A DNA stretch of 64,000 bases, from assembly GCF_008704995.1 (NCBI RefSeq), contig NZ_CP023747.1, positions 2,196,501 through 2,260,500 on the forward strand, written 5' to 3'. This DNA is from Streptomyces nodosus. GTDB lineage: Bacteria > Actinomycetota > Actinomycetes > Streptomycetales > Streptomycetaceae. The number at the start of each line of letters is the position of its first letter. Within the stretch, counting starts at the first letter, position 1. The translations under genes and the position numbers were made by a program. Positions 38,624 through 49,715 of the stretch are shown piece after piece. A model generated the notes under the pieces. It saw nothing but the letters and a program-made list of their open reading frames with translations, was not told the origin of the DNA and ran no database searches.

Positions 38624-39694
38624 TCAGAAGCGGTACTGCTCGTCGTAACCGTGCCCGTGCGCGCCGCCGTTGCTCTGCGCTGCCCCGTTGCCCTGTGAGG
38701 CGCCGGTGTCCTGGTACGGATACGGCTGCTCCGGCGGCAGTTCACCGCCGTAGGTGTTCTCGTCGGTGCGCTGCTGAGGGACCCAGGCACCGCCGGCCGG
38801 GGTCTCGCCGTAGCCGCCGCCCGCGTACTGGTCCTGGCCGTACTGCTGTTGTCCGTACTGCTGCTGGTCCCCGTACGAGGGGTCGTAGGAGCCGCCGCCG
38901 TAGTTCTGCGTGCCGGCGTACGGGTCGGAGTAACCGGCGTACTGCTGCTGGCCGTTGTCATAGCCGTACTGCTGCTGGTCGTAGCCGGAGTACCCGTCGT
39001 AGGCGTAGGCGCCCTGGTCCTGGGGCTGAGGCTGGCCGGCTCCGGCGTAGGAGGCGTCGGTCTGCTGGTCCGCGGGCTGACCGGCGCCGGGGTAGGAGCC
39101 CTCGGCGGCGTCGGCGGCGGAGGCGGCGAACGCCTTGTCGGTGTAGACGCCGTAGGAGCCGGTCTCCTCGGGCAGGGGCTGCGGTTCGTACACCGCGGTC
39201 GCCTCGGCCGTGGCCCCCGCGTGCTCCATGCCGTCCACGGACTTCCCGGGGGCCTCCCCGCCCGGGGCGGAGGGCCGGGTGAAGACGTCGTCGTGGTCGT
39301 CGTAGGTCCCGTCCAGGTGGTAGGCCGCGGTGACGGTCGCCTCGAAGGCGGAGACGTCCGGCGCGGCCTGCGCCGCCTCCTCCGGAGGGGCCTCCTCGCC
39401 CCGGCGGCGCTTACTGCCGCCGCCCTCGTTCTCGCGCTGGCGGTTGCCGACCGCCCAGCCTGCGGCGAAGCCCTGACGGAACGACAGGGTGACATAGGTC
39501 TGTCCGACCGCGAACGCGATCGCGCCCAGCCCGATGACCACCACGGAGGGGATCAGAACGCCGAACACGACGCCGAGGAAGCCGCCGAACGCGAGCAGTC
39601 GCCAGCGCAGACGTGCCTTGTACTGCAGCAGCACCTCACCGAGCAGCCACAACGCGACGATGCCGAACGCGATGTAGAGGACCGTCCAGCCCAT
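38624..39694 (-). CDS. Membrane protein with prion-like Gln/Tyr/Gly-rich tail
   Basis: The protein has 356 residues from ATG 39694, seven bases after GAGGGGCG. Two or three transmembrane helices occupy about residues 2-75 (VLYIAFGIVALWLLGEVLL and LLAFGGFLGVVFGVLIPSVVV). A basic RKRRR-type patch (about 98) and a long disordered cytoplasmic tail follow. Residues about 195-300 are dominated by Gln, Tyr, Gly, Ser and Asp with YGQQQYGQDQYAGG-like repeats, resembling FUS-type prion-like domains. I do not recognise a functional family. Related tails are known in Streptomyces proteins; a scaffold or condensate role is speculation. It lies 20 bases from nothing but metF upstream (56-base gap). Confidence 0.75.
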   Translation of the reverse strand: MGWTVLYIAFGIVALWLLGEVLLQYKARLRWRLLAFGGFLGVVFGVLIPSVVVIGLGAIAFAVGQTYVTLSFRQGFAAGWAVGNRQRENEGGGSKRRRGEEAPPEEAAQAAPDVSAFEATVTAAYHLDGTYDDHDDVFTRPSAPGGEAPGKSVDGMEHAGATAEATAVYEPQPLPEETGSYGVYTDKAFAASAADAAEGSYPGAGQPADQQTDASYAGAGQPQPQDQGAYAYDGYSGYDQQQYGYDNGQQQYAGYSDPYAGTQNYGGGSYDPSYGDQQQYGQQQYGQDQYAGGGYGETPAGGAWVPQQRTDENTYGGELPPEQPYPYQDTGASQGNGAAQSNGGAHGHGYDEQYRF

Positions 39695-39750
39695 GTACGC
39701 CCCTCTCCCAGTGACCGCTAGGCAGTGTGTCGTACGCCGGTGCGGCCGGT

Positions 39751-40674
39751 CTAGGTCCGCTGAGAATGGTGCAGACCCAGATTTTCGTAGATTTCCAGCG
39801 TCGCCGTGGAGTTGTTCAGTGTAATGAAGTGCAGTCCGGGGACGCCCTCGGCCAGTAGTCTCGCGCAGAACTCCGTGGCGAACTCGATCCCGACCGAGCG
39901 TACAGCCGCCGGATCGTCCTTCGCGCCGAGGATCCGCTCTTTCAGATCCGCGGGGATGGCGGCGTTGCTGAGCTGAGGCAGCCGCTCCAGCAGGCGGACG
40001 CTGGTGACCGGCATGATCTCGGGGATGACGGGGGTCGTGCAACCCGCGGCGGCGACCCGGTCGCGCAGCCGCAGATAGGACTCCGGCCGGAAGAACATCT
40101 GGGTGATCGCATAGTCGGCGCCGGCCCGGCACTTGTCGACGAAGTGCGCGACGTCACTGTCCCAGTCGGGGGAACGCGGGTGCCTCTCGGGGAAGGCGGC
40201 GACGCCCACACAGAAGTCACCCGACTCCTTGATGAGCCGGACGAGTTCGGCCGCATAGGTCAGACCCCGGGGGTGCGGGACCCAGCTGCCCATGGGGTCG
40301 CCGGGCGGGTCCCCGCGCACGGCGAGCATGTTGCGGATCCCGGCGTCCGCGTACTGGCCGATGATGTTGCGCAGTTCCGCGACGGAGTGGTTGACCGCGG
40401 TGAGGTGGGCGACCGGGGTGAGCGTCGTGTCCTCGACGATCTGCTCGGTCTCCTTGACCGTGCCCGCGCGGGTGGAACCTCCCGCGCCGTAGGTCACGGA
40501 GACGAAGTCCGGGGCGACCGCCTCGACCCTTCTCAGCGCGCCCCACAGGTTCCGCTCCCCCTTGGGGGTCTTCGGCGCCGAGAACTCGAAGGAGTAGGTC
40601 GTCCTGCCGGAGGCCAGGATGTCGCGCACCGTCCGTGCGCGGTCGGTCCTGGTCGATGCGGTTCCGAGGGCCAT
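39751..40674 (-). CDS. metF: 5,10-methylenetetrahydrofolate reductase
   Basis: FAD enzyme that makes 5-methyltetrahydrofolate for methionine synthesis. The protein has 307 residues: a TIM barrel with [12 protein letters not shown] (family FEFFPPK) at about 30-41, the [13 protein letters not shown] segment and [15 protein letters not shown] at the C-terminus. ATG 40674 has TAACCT (40681-40686) six bases upstream and no ribosome site, so the transcript is probably leaderless. The gene is next to thiE, with which it shares direction but not an obvious leader. Confidence 0.94.
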   Translation of the reverse strand: MALGTASTRTDRARTVRDILASGRTTYSFEFSAPKTPKGERNLWGALRRVEAVAPDFVSVTYGAGGSTRAGTVKETEQIVEDTTLTPVAHLTAVNHSVAELRNIIGQYADAGIRNMLAVRGDPPGDPMGSWVPHPRGLTYAAELVRLIKESGDFCVGVAAFPERHPRSPDWDSDVAHFVDKCRAGADYAITQMFFRPESYLRLRDRVAAAGCTTPVIPEIMPVTSVRLLERLPQLSNAAIPADLKERILGAKDDPAAVRSVGIEFATEFCARLLAEGVPGLHFITLNNSTATLEIYENLGLHHSQRT

Positions 40675-40680
40675 AGTCGC

Positions 40681-40686
40681 AGGTTA
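40681..40686 (-). promoter_or_regulatory. -10 element for leaderless metF mRNA
   Basis: On the minus strand TAACCT is followed by six bases and the ATG of metF. No clear -35. Confidence 0.5.
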
Positions 40687-40774
40687 GCCAGGGGACGGCC
40701 GTCCCCCAACCGGACGCAGGGAATTTGCCCGAATTGTCGACTCCTTGTCCACCTGTCGGACAGTGTCGTCCGGA

Positions 40775-41443
40775 TCACCCCGTGTGCGGCGCCCCGGCGG
40801 ACCGCAGCCGCCGGTCGAATTCCGCCGCGGCCGCGCCCGGGTCGTCCGCCTCGGTGATCGCCCGGACGACGACCGCACGGCGGGCCCCGGCCTCCAGCAC
40901 CTGGTCGAGGTTGTCCAGGTCGATGCCGCCGATGGCGAACCAGGGGCGGTCGGTGCCGAGGGCGGCGGTGTGCCGGACCAGGCCGAGACCGGGGGCGGGG
41001 CGGCCGGGCTTGGTGGGGGTGGGCCAGCAGGGGCCCGTGCAGAAGTAGTCCACGCCCTCCTGGACGGCGGCGGCCTCGGCCTCCGCCTCGGAGTGCGTGG
41101 AGCGGCCTATGAGCACGTCCTCGCCGAGAAGGGCGCGGGCCGCGGGAACGGGGAGGTCGCCCTGGCCCAGGTGCAGGACGTCCGAGGCGGCGGCGTGGGC
41201 GACGTCCGCGCGGTCGTTGACCGCCAGCAGCTTGCCGTGGCGGGCGCAGGCGTCGGCGAGGACCTGGAGGTGCTCCAGCTCCTCGGCGGCCTCCATGCCC
41301 TTGTCCCGCAGCTGCACGATGTCGACCCCGCCGGCCAGGACCGCGTCGAGGAACTCGGCGAGGTCGCCCTGGCGTCTGCGGGCGTCCGTGCACAGATAGA
41401 GGCGGGCGTCCGCGAGACGGGCGGTGCGGGCGGAGTCGGGCAC
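40775..41443 (-). CDS. thiE: Thiamine-phosphate synthase
   Basis: Joins hydroxymethylpyrimidine diphosphate and thiazole phosphate to give thiamine phosphate. The protein has 222 residues, a TIM barrel with [10 protein letters not shown] (about 44-53), [11 protein letters not shown] (phosphate loop), LGQGDLPV and the C-terminal [15 protein letters not shown] 41443 follows a GGGGA. It is transcribed opposite to thiOSG, 2 kb away, with no riboswitch in front. Confidence 0.95.
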   Translation of the reverse strand: MPDSARTARLADARLYLCTDARRRQGDLAEFLDAVLAGGVDIVQLRDKGMEAAEELEHLQVLADACARHGKLLAVNDRADVAHAAASDVLHLGQGDLPVPAARALLGEDVLIGRSTHSEAEAEAAAVQEGVDYFCTGPCWPTPTKPGRPAPGLGLVRHTAALGTDRPWFAIGGIDLDNLDQVLEAGARRAVVVRAITEADDPGAAAAEFDRRLRSAGAPHTG

Positions 41444-41465
41444 GTCGGGGTCCCCCGTGGTCGAT

Positions 41466-41522
41466 GGCGTACGGGCCGTGGTGGGCCGTGGGTCGTGGCC
41501 CGGGGGCCGCGGCCCGTACGCC
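41466..41522 (-). terminator. Long stem-loop between the Rv2175c-like gene and thiE
   Basis: GGCGTACGGGCC (41466-41477) pairs perfectly with GGCCCGTACGCC (41511-41522), enclosing further GC-rich self-pairing sequence. It begins 24 bases past the Rv2175c-like stop. Confidence 0.6.
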
Positions 41523-41545
41523 GGACGGTCGTTCTCAGGATCGGA

Positions 41546-41911
41546 TCAGACGGCGAGCGCCTGCGCGCGGCGCTTCACCTCCGTACCGCGATTCTCGCTG
41601 AGGGCCTGTGCAGGGGTGCCGGGCAGGGTCGGGTCGGGGGTGAAGAGCCACTCCAGCATCTCTTCGACCGTGAAGCCGTCGTCCCGCAGCAGCGTCAGGG
41701 TCCCGGACAGGCCCTTGACCACCTTGTCCCCGTCGATGAAGGCGGCGGGGACGTGCAGCGCCCGGTTCTCACCACGGCGTACGGCGATGAGCTGGCCGTC
41801 CTTGACCAGCTGCCGCACGCGAGTCACCTCGACGCCGAACGATTCGGCGATGTCGGGGAGGGTGAGCCAGCCGGGGACGAGAGCGTCGATCTTTGTGTCA
41901 ATCTCGGTCAC
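41546..41911 (-). CDS. Rv2175c-like DNA-binding protein
   Basis: Winged-helix DNA-binding protein of 121 residues from GTG 41911. The helix-turn-helix WLTLPDIAESFGVEVTRVRQLVKDG (about 15-39) is followed by a conserved C-terminal domain, with VVKGLSGTLTLLRDDGFTVEEMLEWLF. In M. tuberculosis, Rv2175c is a substrate of the Ser/Thr kinase PknL encoded next door; here a PASTA kinase gene lies 4 kb away and metF is close, matching that neighbourhood. The N-terminal Thr-rich stretch (TEIDTK) is where the mycobacterial protein is phosphorylated; equivalence is inferred. Confidence 0.85.
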   Translation of the reverse strand: MTEIDTKIDALVPGWLTLPDIAESFGVEVTRVRQLVKDGQLIAVRRGENRALHVPAAFIDGDKVVKGLSGTLTLLRDDGFTVEEMLEWLFTPDPTLPGTPAQALSENRGTEVKRRAQALAV

Positions 41912-42049
41912 GGGATCAAGCGTGCCATCCCGGACCGACAGTCGGAAGCGGGGCACCTCCGGCCGGGGGTCAGGGTTGCCTCCGGCGGAGCACGCGGGAC
42001 CGCCGTCAGGGCCGTGGCCCGGCCCCCGTCCGCGCCCGCCCGCGGGCCG

Positions 42050-43276
42050 TCAGGCCGTCGCCTCCTTGAGCGGGCGCGACGGGTCCGACAGCAGGTCCGG
42101 GTCCATCGGGGTGCCCGCCTCGATCAGCCGACGGCCCTGGGCCAGGTCCCGGGGGCGGCCCACCGCCAGAAGGGCCACCAGCCGGCCCGACCGCAGCCAG
42201 CACACCGACCAGGCCGCGCCCTCCGGGTCACCGCGCCACACCGTGGAGTCGGCGGCCCCGTGGTGGCCCACGTACTGGACGAAACGGCCGAACTGCTCCG
42301 ACCAGAAGTACGGCACCGGGTCGTACGCCACCGGCGTCTCCCCGACGATGTTCGCGGCCACCGTGCGCGGCCCCTGGAGGGCGTTGTCCCAGTGGTGGAC
42401 CAGCAGACGCTGCTCGTAGCGCCCCGACGGGAAGGAGGCGCAGTCCCCGACCGCGTACACATCGGGGACCGAGGCGCGCAGATGGTCGTCGGCCAGCACC
42501 TCGCTCTGGGCGCCGAGGGCGATGCCCGATCCGGCGAGCCAGGCCGTGGCCGGGCGCGCCCCGATGCCCACGACCACCGCGTCCGCCCGCACCCGGGTGC
42601 CGTCGTCGAGCACCACGGCCCCCGCCTCGACGCGTTCCACCCGTGCCCGGGTGCGCAGCTCGGCGCCGCTGTCCGCGTACCAGGCCGTCATGGGTTCGGC
42701 CACCTCCGCGGGCAGCGCCCCGGCGAGCGGCCGGTCCGCGGCCTCCACCACGGTGACCGCGCACCCCGCCTCCCGGGCGGCGGTGGCGAACTCGGCGCCG
42801 ATCCAGCCGGCGCCCACCACCACGATGTCGTGCTGCTCGGCGAGGACCGGCCGCAGTCGCTCGGCGTCGTCCAGCGTGCGCAGCAGATGCACCCCGGGCA
42901 CGCCCTCGGCGCCCGGCAGCCGGATCGGCTCGGCGCCGGTCGCGACGACCAGCACGTCGTAGGGCACCGGGCCCTCGGCGGTGTCCAGCTCATGGTCGCC
43001 GGGGCGGACCCGGAGCACCTCGCGGCCCAGCCGGAGCTCGATGCCCAGCGCCTCGAAGTCGACGTCGAGCGCGGAGCCCTCGGCCTTGCCGAGCAGGACC
43101 GCCTTGGACAGCGGCGGTCTGTCGTACGGCTGGTGCGGCTCCGCGCCGATCAGCGTCACCCCGCCGGTGAAGCCCTGTTCCCGCAGGGCGACCGCGGTCT
43201 GCACCCCTGCCATGCCCGCGCCCACCACGACGACGCGCCGTGCCCGGTCACCCCGTGTCTGCCTCTGCTCGCTCAC
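42050..43276 (-). CDS. FAD/NAD ferredoxin-reductase-like oxidoreductase
   Basis: Two-dinucleotide-fold flavoprotein of 408 residues, of the rubredoxin/ferredoxin reductase type (BenD, CamA-like). FAD motif VVVVGAGMAGVQTAVAL is near residues 14-30, with the family PYDRPPLSKAVL after it. The NAD fold DIVVVGAGWIGAEFATAA is at about 146-163, and the FAD-binding aspartate segment DVYAVGDCASFPSG follows. The electron acceptor is unknown, as no ferredoxin or P450 is adjacent. GTG 43276 lies six bases after a TATGGT -10, so the message is probably leaderless. An inverted repeat just upstream suggests a repressor. Confidence 0.88.
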   Translation of the reverse strand: MSEQRQTRGDRARRVVVVGAGMAGVQTAVALREQGFTGGVTLIGAEPHQPYDRPPLSKAVLLGKAEGSALDVDFEALGIELRLGREVLRVRPGDHELDTAEGPVPYDVLVVATGAEPIRLPGAEGVPGVHLLRTLDDAERLRPVLAEQHDIVVVGAGWIGAEFATAAREAGCAVTVVEAADRPLAGALPAEVAEPMTAWYADSGAELRTRARVERVEAGAVVLDDGTRVRADAVVVGIGARPATAWLAGSGIALGAQSEVLADDHLRASVPDVYAVGDCASFPSGRYEQRLLVHHWDNALQGPRTVAANIVGETPVAYDPVPYFWSEQFGRFVQYVGHHGAADSTVWRGDPEGAAWSVCWLRSGRLVALLAVGRPRDLAQGRRLIEAGTPMDPDLLSDPSRPLKEATA

Positions 43277-43282
43277 CTGATC

Positions 43283-43309
43283 ACCATAGACAACTGACGG
43301 TTCGTCAGT
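43283..43309 (-). promoter_or_regulatory. Leaderless promoter and operator of the oxidoreductase
   Basis: On the minus strand TATGGT (43283-43288) is a -10 six bases before the GTG. Immediately upstream, ACTGACG-GTT-CGTCAGT (43293-43309) is a perfect 7-bp inverted repeat with a three-base centre, in the promoter spacer. This is the size and position of a TetR-type operator. Confidence 0.6.
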
Positions 43310-43444
43310 CAGCGGGCGTGCTGAGTGAGCTGTTCCACAGCGTTGCGCGGCGGTCCTCCTGCGGTCCGATGCCGGGGCGAGCAGCGGGCCGCCGGGCGTC
43401 CCGCTCCGGACGGAGGCTGCCTTACCGAGGCGAACGGGACGGGC

Positions 43445-43450
43445 TAGGGT
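43445..43450 (+). promoter_or_regulatory. -10 element of the thiOSG operon
   Basis: TAGGGT; a start about seven bases downstream would place the first base just ahead of the TPP aptamer. Confidence 0.5.
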
Positions 43451-43463
43451 GGCCCCCGTAAAG

Positions 43464-43554
43464 CACTCGCGGGAGCCCGGCGCACCGGGCTGAGAGGGAG
43501 GCTGGCGGCCTCCGACCGTACGAACCTGATCCGGGTCATGCCGGCGAAGGGAGG
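43464..43554 (+). promoter_or_regulatory. TPP riboswitch (THI element)
   Basis: The aptamer is recognisable from its conserved blocks: ACTCGCGGGAGCCC at the 5' side, CTGAGA (43490-43495), ACCTGAT (43524-43530) and ATGCCGGCGAAGGGAG at the 3' side. It binds thiamine pyrophosphate. The 3' edge merges with GGGAGGGGG, which is the ribosome site of thiO, so ligand binding probably blocks translation. Confidence 0.95.
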
Positions 43555-43567
43555 GGGCTGGACGCCC

Positions 43568-45839
<2,272 letters not shown>

Positions 45840-45990
45840 GCCCGCGCCCACCGGGTGCCAGGGCGCGAGCCCCCGGCGCGACGGGCCGGCGTACGCCGCC
45901 CGCGCGCCGGCGCGGGCGGGGCGCGTCACAGCTCGGCTGCAGTCCCGCGCCGGGGCGGCCGTCGGGGCCGGGCCCGTCGGTGTGCCCTCG

Positions 45991-45996
45991 TAGACT
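45991..45996 (+). promoter_or_regulatory. -10 element for leaderless PASTA kinase mRNA
   Basis: TAGACT, seven bases, GTG at 46004. The sequence fits the Streptomyces -10 (TAGRRT-like) well; no ribosome site precedes the GTG. Confidence 0.6.
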
Positions 45997-46003
45997 CAAC
46001 CGC

Positions 46004-47917
46004 GTGGATACGACCCTTCAGGACCCCCTCGTCGGGCAGGTGCTCGACGGCCGCTACCGCGTCGAGGCGCGGATCGCCGCCGGCGGGATGGCCACGGTCT
46101 ACCGGGCCGTGGACACCCGCCTCGACCGCGTCCTCGCGCTCAAGGTGATGCACCCGACGCTGGCCGCCGACCGCTCGTTCGTGGAGCGCTTCATACGCGA
46201 GGCCAAGTCGGCCGCACACCTCGCCCACCCGAATGTGGTGCAGGTCTTCGACCAGGGCACCGACAGGTCGTACGTCTATCTCGCCATGGAGTACATCGCC
46301 GGGTGCACCCTGCGCGATGTGCTGCGCGAGCGCGGGGCGCTGCAGCCGCGCGCCGCCCTGGACATCCTGGAGCCGGTGCTGGCCGCCCTGGGCGCCGCGC
46401 ACCGCGCCGGGTTCGTGCACCGCGACATGAAGCCGGAGAACGTCCTCATAGGGGACGACGGCAGGGTCAAGGTGGCCGACTTCGGCCTGGTCAGGGCCGT
46501 GAACACGGTCACCGACACCACGGGTGCGGTCCTCGGCACGGTCTCCTATCTCGCGCCGGAGCAGATCGAGAACGGCACCGCCGACCCCCGGGTGGACGTG
46601 TACGCGTGCGGGGTCGTTCTCTACGAGATGCTCACCGGCGCCAAGCCCCGGGCGGGCGAGTCGCCCGCCCAGGTCCTGTACCAGCATCTGCACGAGGACG
46701 TGCCGGCGCCGTCGGCCGCCGCGCCGGGGCTGTCCGTGGAACTGGACGAACTGGTCGCCTCGGCGACCGCGCGCAACCCCGAGCTGCGCCCGGACGACGC
46801 GGTGGCGCTGCTCGGCCAGGTCCTCCGGGTGCGTGCCGCGCTCACCGAGGAGCAGCTGGACGCCGTGCCGCCGGGCGCCGTGGCCCAGGAGCACGACAAC
46901 GCCGAGGACCGGACCAGCGTGATCCCTCGGCTGCTCCCGGCGGCCCCGGTCCATGAGGACGACGGTCCGGCGCTGAACCGGACGAGCCGGCTGGAGACTC
47001 GGCCGGACGAGCCCGCGGGCCGCTTCCGCCGTCCCCGGGGCGGGCTGATCGCCCTGGTGGTCGCCGCGCTGGTGCTGGTCGGCGCGGGGGCCGGCGTCTG
47101 GTACATCAACACCGGTCAGTTCACCAAGGTCCCCCCGCTGCTGGCGAAGACCGAGGCCGAGGCGCGGACCCGGCTGAAGAAGGCCGGGCTGGAGGTCAAG
47201 CAGGTCGAGCACGCCTACAGCGACACCGTGAAGCGCGGCACGGTGATCAGCAGCGACCCGGAGACGGGCGCGCGGATCCGCACCCATGACGCGGTGACGC
47301 TGACCGTCTCGGACGGCCCCCGGACGGTCGCGGTGCCCGATGTGAAGGGCCGGCCGCTGGCCGAGGCGCAGGACCTGCTCAAGAAGAGCGGCCTGGTCCC
47401 CGGCATGGTCACCGAGGAGTTCAGCGAGGACGTGCCCAAGGGTTCCGTGACCGGCACGGACCCGGCGGCCGGCACCGAGCGCCGTGGTGGATCGGCGATC
47501 GCGCTGAAGGTCAGCAAGGGCAGCCCGGTGGAGGTGCCCGATGTGACCGGTGAGTCCGTCGACGACGCCACGGCGGAACTCCAGGACGCGGGTCTTCAGG
47601 TGAAGATCTCCGACACCCCGGTGACCTCGGACCTCGACGCCGGACAGGTCGTCCGGCAGTCGCCGGACGCCGGAGCGCGGACCGGCAAGGGCGACACCGT
47701 CACCCTGACGATCTCCAAGGGCCCCGAGCGGGTCGAGGTGCCGGACGTGGTCGGCCGCAATGTCGACGAGGCCCGGAAGACCCTGGAGGCGGCGGGCTTC
47801 AAGGTGGAGGAGGACCGCGGACTGCTGGGTCTGTTCGGCGACACGGTCAAGAGCCAGTCGGTCGAGGGCGGGCAGAAGGCGCCGAAGGGGACGACCATCA
47901 CCCTCAAGATCCGCTGA
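46004..47917 (+). CDS. PASTA-domain Ser/Thr protein kinase (PknB type)
   Basis: Membrane receptor kinase that senses muropeptides or lipid II and phosphorylates growth and division proteins. The protein has 637 residues: a kinase domain at 18-275 with glycine loop AAGGMATVY, ATP lysine Lys47, catalytic HRDMKPEN (Asp141) and DFG (Asp159); a juxtamembrane linker; one transmembrane helix at about 347-368; and four PASTA repeats from about 376 to the end, each starting VPDV or similar. The position near metF and an Rv2175c homologue matches mycobacterial pknL, although PknL lacks PASTA domains. Probably leaderless. Confidence 0.95.
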   Translation: MDTTLQDPLVGQVLDGRYRVEARIAAGGMATVYRAVDTRLDRVLALKVMHPTLAADRSFVERFIREAKSAAHLAHPNVVQVFDQGTDRSYVYLAMEYIAGCTLRDVLRERGALQPRAALDILEPVLAALGAAHRAGFVHRDMKPENVLIGDDGRVKVADFGLVRAVNTVTDTTGAVLGTVSYLAPEQIENGTADPRVDVYACGVVLYEMLTGAKPRAGESPAQVLYQHLHEDVPAPSAAAPGLSVELDELVASATARNPELRPDDAVALLGQVLRVRAALTEEQLDAVPPGAVAQEHDNAEDRTSVIPRLLPAAPVHEDDGPALNRTSRLETRPDEPAGRFRRPRGGLIALVVAALVLVGAGAGVWYINTGQFTKVPPLLAKTEAEARTRLKKAGLEVKQVEHAYSDTVKRGTVISSDPETGARIRTHDAVTLTVSDGPRTVAVPDVKGRPLAEAQDLLKKSGLVPGMVTEEFSEDVPKGSVTGTDPAAGTERRGGSAIALKVSKGSPVEVPDVTGESVDDATAELQDAGLQVKISDTPVTSDLDAGQVVRQSPDAGARTGKGDTVTLTISKGPERVEVPDVVGRNVDEARKTLEAAGFKVEEDRGLLGLFGDTVKSQSVEGGQKAPKGTTITLKIR

Positions 47918-47955
47918 CCTGTCGCCTCCGTGGGGGCGCATGACACCCTTGAGGG

Positions 47956-48855
47956 GTGAGAACTCAGCAGTCCCGTGGCCCTCTCGGCTCCCTCGGTGTG
48001 CCCCGCAATCCCATCGGCGGGCATGTGCCCGTGGCCGGCGGGCTGAACTCCGTCGGGCTCGCCTACGCACATGACCTCGGCGCCGAGACCGTACAGGTCT
48101 TTGTGGCCAATCCGCGCGGCTGGGCGACCCCGGCCGGCGATCCCCGGCAGGACGAGGCGTTCCGCGCGGCGTGCGCCGACGGGGCCGTACCGGCCTATGT
48201 GCATGCGCCGTATCTGATCAACTTCGGTTCGCACACCGAGGCGACCGTGGAGAAGTCCGTGGCGTCCCTGCGGCACTCGCTGCGCCGGGGCCGTGCGATC
48301 GGGGCGCTGGGCGTCGTCGTGCACACCGGCAGCGCCACCGGCGGGCGGGAGCGGGCCGTCGCGCTGGAGCAGGTGCGCGAGCGGATGCTCCCGCTGCTGG
48401 ACGAGCTGACGCATGACGACGACCCGTATCTGCTGCTGGAGCCGACGGCGGGGCAGGGCGCCTCCCTGTGCTCGCGCGTCCCGGACCTCGGGCCGTACTT
48501 CGAGGCCCTGGACGCGCATCCCAAGCTGGGCGTCTGCCTGGACACCTGCCATGTCTTCGCCGCCGGGCACGACCTGACCGGGCCGAACGGGATGCACCGG
48601 ACGCTGGATCTGCTGGTGGACACCGTCGGCACGGGACGGCTGAAGCTGATCCATGCCAATGACTCCCAGGACGTGGTGGGCGCCCACAAGGACCGGCACG
48701 CCAACATCGGCTCCGGCCACATCGGGGAGGACCCGTTCCGCGCGCTGATGACCCATCCGGCGACCGAGGGCGTTCCGCTGGTCATCGAGACACCCGGTGG
48801 CAAGGAGGGGCACACGGCGGATGTGGAACGGCTGAAGAAACTCCGCGACGGCTGA
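47956..48855 (+). CDS. nfo: Endonuclease IV (AP endonuclease family 2)
   Basis: Zinc-dependent TIM-barrel enzyme that cuts DNA at abasic sites. The protein has 299 residues with metal-ligand segments HAPYLINFGS (His), VVVHTGS, LLLEPTAG (Glu), CLDTCHVFAAGHD (Asp/His), LIHANDSQ and the C-terminal VIETPG. GTG 47956 is the best start, with GAGG overlapping; a GTG about 14 codons on (VPRNPIGG) is possible. It follows the kinase by 38 bases and may be co-transcribed. Confidence 0.9.
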   Translation: MRTQQSRGPLGSLGVPRNPIGGHVPVAGGLNSVGLAYAHDLGAETVQVFVANPRGWATPAGDPRQDEAFRAACADGAVPAYVHAPYLINFGSHTEATVEKSVASLRHSLRRGRAIGALGVVVHTGSATGGRERAVALEQVRERMLPLLDELTHDDDPYLLLEPTAGQGASLCSRVPDLGPYFEALDAHPKLGVCLDTCHVFAAGHDLTGPNGMHRTLDLLVDTVGTGRLKLIHANDSQDVVGAHKDRHANIGSGHIGEDPFRALMTHPATEGVPLVIETPGGKEGHTADVERLKKLRDG

Positions 48856-48928
48856 CCGCCCGGACCGGCGCGCTCCGGGGGGCGTCGGAGGGCGGAGCGT
48901 CGCCCGCCGGGAGCGCGCCCGCCGGGAG

Positions 48929-49561
48929 TCAGAGCTCGGGGCCGTCCCCGGGCTCCTCCTGGTAGGAGTAGCGCTGCTGCTTCCACGGGTCGCCGATGTT
49001 GTGGTAGCCGCGCTCCTCCCAGAAGCCACGGCGGTCGGCGGTCATGTACTCGACGCCGCGGACCCACTTGGGGCCCTTCCAGGCGTACAGATGGGGGACG
49101 ACCAGGCGCAGCGGAAAACCGTGCTCCGCGGTGAGCAGTTCGCCGTCCCTGTGGGTGGCGAAGATCGTGCGCTCCGAGGTGAAGTCGGCGAGGCGCAGAT
49201 TGGCGCTGTAGCCGTACTCGGCCCAGACCATGACATGCGTGGCGGAGGGCGCGGGCGGGGCGATCTCCAGGATCGTACGGGCGGGAATACCACCCCATTC
49301 CGCCCCGATCATGCTGAACTTCGTCACACAGTGCAGATCGGCCACCACGGTGGCATAGGGCAGGGCCGTGAACTCCTCATGGTTCCAGCAGTGCTTCTCG
49401 CCGTCCGCGGTGAGGCCGAAGACCCTGAACTCCCAACGCTCGGCCCGGAACTTGGGCACCGGACCGTAGTGCGTGACCGGCCAGCCCCGCTGCAGTCGCT
49501 GTCCCGGCGGGAGCTCGAACCGTGCCGCTTCTCCTGATTCGTGCTCCACCGGCTGACTCAT
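48929..49561 (-). CDS. Sulfite-oxidase-like molybdopterin oxidoreductase
   Basis: SUOX-fold molybdenum protein of 210 residues (YuiH-like cytoplasmic form; no Tat signal is visible). The molybdenum-ligand cysteine is Cys78 in VADLHCVTKFS, and the fold continues with HGFPLRLVVPHLYAWKGPKWV. The natural substrate is unknown; relatives include the methionine sulfoxide reductase MsrP. ATG 49561 follows GGGAG; an ATG at 49570 is an alternative. Convergent with nfo and divergent from bfr. Confidence 0.87.
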   Translation of the reverse strand: MSQPVEHESGEAARFELPPGQRLQRGWPVTHYGPVPKFRAERWEFRVFGLTADGEKHCWNHEEFTALPYATVVADLHCVTKFSMIGAEWGGIPARTILEIAPPAPSATHVMVWAEYGYSANLRLADFTSERTIFATHRDGELLTAEHGFPLRLVVPHLYAWKGPKWVRGVEYMTADRRGFWEERGYHNIGDPWKQQRYSYQEEPGDGPEL

Positions 49562-49715
49562 GACTCCCATCCTGACAGACCACAGAGGGTGCACATGACC
49601 AGCTCGGACCCGAATCAGGCAAATCCCACTAAGCATGGACTTACTGGACACCGTGTGACCCCGGTGCGATCATGCGGCGCAACCCTCCCGTCCCCGCCTG
49701 GAAGGAGCCCGCGCG

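Noticed and set aside
43538..43567. ATG at 43538 as the thiO start
   Set aside because: It is part of the TPP aptamer 3' block; the ATG at 43568 follows the ribosome site and gives the normal N-terminus.
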